Positions 62,336-64,000 of a DNA stretch of 64,000 nt are shown here, piece after piece. A program made the position numbers and the translations under genes. This DNA comes from Thermotoga petrophila RKU-1. GTDB taxonomy: Bacteria > Thermotogota > Thermotogae > Thermotogales > Thermotogaceae. Location of the stretch: assembly GCF_000016785.1 (NCBI RefSeq), contig NC_009486.1:1116001-1180000 (forward strand), given 5' to 3'. Below the pieces are notes generated by a model, which saw only the letters and a list, made by a program, of their open reading frames with translations, did no database searches and was not told where the DNA came from. The number at the start of each line of letters is the position of its first letter. Position 1 is the first letter of the stretch.

Positions 62336-64000
62336 TCACCACAACTCCTCCCATTATTCTCAGCTTCCTGTCGAAAGCCTCCGAGAACTCCCTGTCGTGC
62401 GTGATGAAAACGATCACCTTGTTCAATCTTTCGAGTTCCTTCAAAACGGAAGCGATCTTCTCTTTGTTCTCCGTGTCGAGACTGGAAAACCCTTCATCGA
62501 TGAAGAACGCGTCCAGCCTGCCGGAGGCTACCTCTGCAAGGGACATGGCAAGAGATATGGAAATGAGAGCTCTTTCTCCACCGGAAAGTCCCCTCGCTGG
62601 TCTTTCGATGCCCCAATCTTTTATGATGAAACCACCTTTTTCGTCGTCAAAATCTATGTCGAACCTTCCGTTCGTCAGAATGTCGAGATATGCCTTCGTT
62701 CTTTTCAGGACCGCTTCGAGAACTCTCCCTGTGAAGTATCTTGAGAAGTTACTTTTATCGAACAGATATTTCCTCAGAAGATCCAGATTGTTGTATTCAT
62801 CGCTCAGCTCTTTCAGCTTCTTCTCCAGACTCTTCAACTCTCGCTCTCTTCTGAGTGTTTCTTCGATGAGATGATTGAGCCGTCCTTCTTTTCTCTCAAG
62901 ATCCGATATTTCCTGTGAGAGAGCTTCCAGTTGATTTCGAACCCTTTCGTAATCTTCACTCACATCTCGAACATTCTCTGATTCGAGCTCCTTTAGGCTT
63001 CCCTCAAGAAGCCTGATCTCCGTCTCTACAATTCCCAATTCTTTTTCCGCGTCCTTTACTTCCTCTTTGACGAGGATCCTGAACTCTTCAAAGCCGATTC
63101 CTATCTCCCCTAAACGATCGAAGAAATCTCTTTTCAACTGGTCCATCTCTTCGCGCTGTTCTTTCAGAGTTTCCCTTTTGGCTTCGATCTCTCCTTTTAT
63201 TTCTTTCAGCTGGTTTTCGATCTGCGAAATCTGAACGTCGGCCGCTGTGATCTTCTGGGAAATAGAATGCCTCTCTTCTTCTATTTTTCTAAGCTTTTTT
63301 CTTTTTTCATCCAGTTTTTCCTCCAGATCTTCCGAATAACCCAATCTGTGCAGTTCTTCTTCAATTTTTTCAATCTGATTTCGAATGCTCTTCAGATTTT
63401 TCTTCCCCTCTTCGGTTTTCATCAGAAGATCTTCTATGAGGCTGGAAAGGCTTTTCTTTCTCTCTTTCAGAACGTTCAAGGTGTTTTCCAGTTCGCTTCT
63501 TTTTTGATCGAGCTTCTCAAGTTCATCGACATTGAATTCGACGGCTTCCACTTTTCCATGGAACACTCCACCGCATACAGGGCAGGTGTCACCTTCGTTC
63601 AGACTGGAAGCTATCTGATAGGCCAGCCATTTCATGTGGTCTTTCTTCAAAACTGAGAGTTCTTCGAGCAGTTTTTCCAGCTCATCCTTCGTTTCATTCT
63701 CTGTCTTTTCAATCGAAAACAGCTCTTTTTTCCTCTTTTCTTTTTCTCCGACGAGTCTTCTGATCTCTTCCTCGAGCCTTATGAGATTTTCTTTCAATCT
63801 TATTCTTTGCTCAAGAAGCGGCCGAGAGGCCTTCAAGACCTTTTCAAGAAGATCCAGTTCTTCGTTGATCTTTTCTGCCATCTCCTCCAGCTTGGAAAGT
63901 CTTTCCCTGTGAACAGGGATTTCTTTTGAGATCGCTTCCTTTTTCTTTTCGAGTTCTTTGTATCTCTCTTCCCTGCTGTTCAAATCCTGTGAGAGCCTCT
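62328..64000 (-). CDS. rad50: Rad50/SbcC ATPase, C-terminal part (runs off the right edge)
   Basis: About 556 residues are visible and the frame is open to the window edge. A long coiled coil is interrupted by the zinc-hook CPVC (DTCPVCGGVFHG, near the right end), which joins two Rad50 molecules. The C-terminus has the ABC signature LSGGERALISIS, Walker B DAFFIDEGFSSLD and VFITHDRE. With Mre11 it processes DNA double-strand breaks. The N-terminal Walker A part lies outside. It is co-directional and overlapping with the HEAT gene. Confidence 0.93.
   Translation of the reverse strand, partial: RLSQDLNSREERYKELEKKKEAISKEIPVHRERLSKLEEMAEKINEELDLLEKVLKASRPLLEQRIRLKENLIRLEEEIRRLVGEKEKRKKELFSIEKTENETKDELEKLLEELSVLKKDHMKWLAYQIASSLNEGDTCPVCGGVFHGKVEAVEFNVDELEKLDQKRSELENTLNVLKERKKSLSSLIEDLLMKTEEGKKNLKSIRNQIEKIEEELHRLGYSEDLEEKLDEKRKKLRKIEEERHSISQKITAADVQISQIENQLKEIKGEIEAKRETLKEQREEMDQLKRDFFDRLGEIGIGFEEFRILVKEEVKDAEKELGIVETEIRLLEGSLKELESENVRDVSEDYERVRNQLEALSQEISDLERKEGRLNHLIEETLRRERELKSLEKKLKELSDEYNNLDLLRKYLFDKSNFSRYFTGRVLEAVLKRTKAYLDILTNGRFDIDFDDEKGGFIIKDWGIERPARGLSGGERALISISLAMSLAEVASGRLDAFFIDEGFSSLDTENKEKIASVLKELERLNKVIVFITHDREFSEAFDRKLRIMGGVVVNE

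Overview
The window is almost certainly from a Thermotoga species of the T. maritima / T. petrophila / Thermotoga sp. RQ2 group. Reasons: strong GGAGGTGA-type ribosome binding sites (SDs), many GTG and TTG starts, the 30-bp Thermotoga CRISPR repeat GTTTCAATAA...GTATGGAAAC, and recognisable Thermotoga genes (fused pyrBI, nfnAB, nadXAC, dimeric-type DHFR, class II xylose isomerase, amylase AmyB, Csx2/TM1812-type CARF protein). Xylose isomerase differs at several residues from the MSB8 protein as I remember it, so this is probably a sister strain, not MSB8.

Layout. (1) 1-3.2 kb: start of a type I-B cas operon (cas6-cas8b-cas7, reverse strand), a decayed three-repeat CRISPR array and its leader. 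(2) 3.3-4.9 kb: a forward operon with a cysteine-tailed J-domain protein, a membrane protein and a DUF5685 protein. (3) 4.9-13.3 kb: a complete type III-A (Csm) operon on the reverse strand: cas6, a CARF-HEPN-CARF effector, cas10, csm2, csm3, csm4, csm5 and a small RAMP-like gene I cannot name. (4) 13.4-26.3 kb: a tiny Cys/Trp peptide with ferredoxin and NifX-like genes, valS, a split chromate transporter, guaA-ogg-hflK-hflC, and a riboflavin operon under an FMN riboswitch. (5) 26.3-31.9 kb: a scarred region with a TnpB-only IS605-type element whose two flanks belong to different gene parts, two frameshifted genes, two tRNAs and a degenerate tRNA-Glu fragment. (6) 32.5-55.1 kb: housekeeping and sugar or nucleoside genes (xylA, M20 peptidase, ecfA, surE, def, metK, rpsT, PhoBR-type two-component pair, pdp, EF-G paralogue, amyB, nadXAC). 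(7) 55.2-56.7 kb: a second leader and an intact 13-repeat array. (8) 56.7-64 kb: pyrBI, DHFR, nfnBA, an ABC ATPase, a HEAT protein and the C-terminal part of Rad50/SbcC.

The main large-scale structure is an inverted repeat. The leader at 2648-3180 (reverse) and the leader at 55255-55789 (forward) match over about 530 bp with roughly 20 differences in my hand alignment, and they bracket 52 kb. Each points outward from that segment into its own array. Published comparisons of T. maritima and T. neapolitana report large inversions with CRISPRs and tRNA genes at the joints. This window carries that signature, plus a tRNA fragment and an IS with mismatched flanks as further possible joints.

The CRISPR systems share one repeat family but have two different Cas6 proteins. 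No adaptation gene (cas1, cas2, cas4) is seen here. The best candidates for new biology are the double-CARF HEPN effector with the unnamed RAMP-like protein at the end of its operon, the 12-residue Cys/Trp peptide ahead of the Fe-S genes, and an apparently fossil reading frame conserved inside both leader copies. Gene functions are assigned by recognising motifs in the translations; no database search was run.
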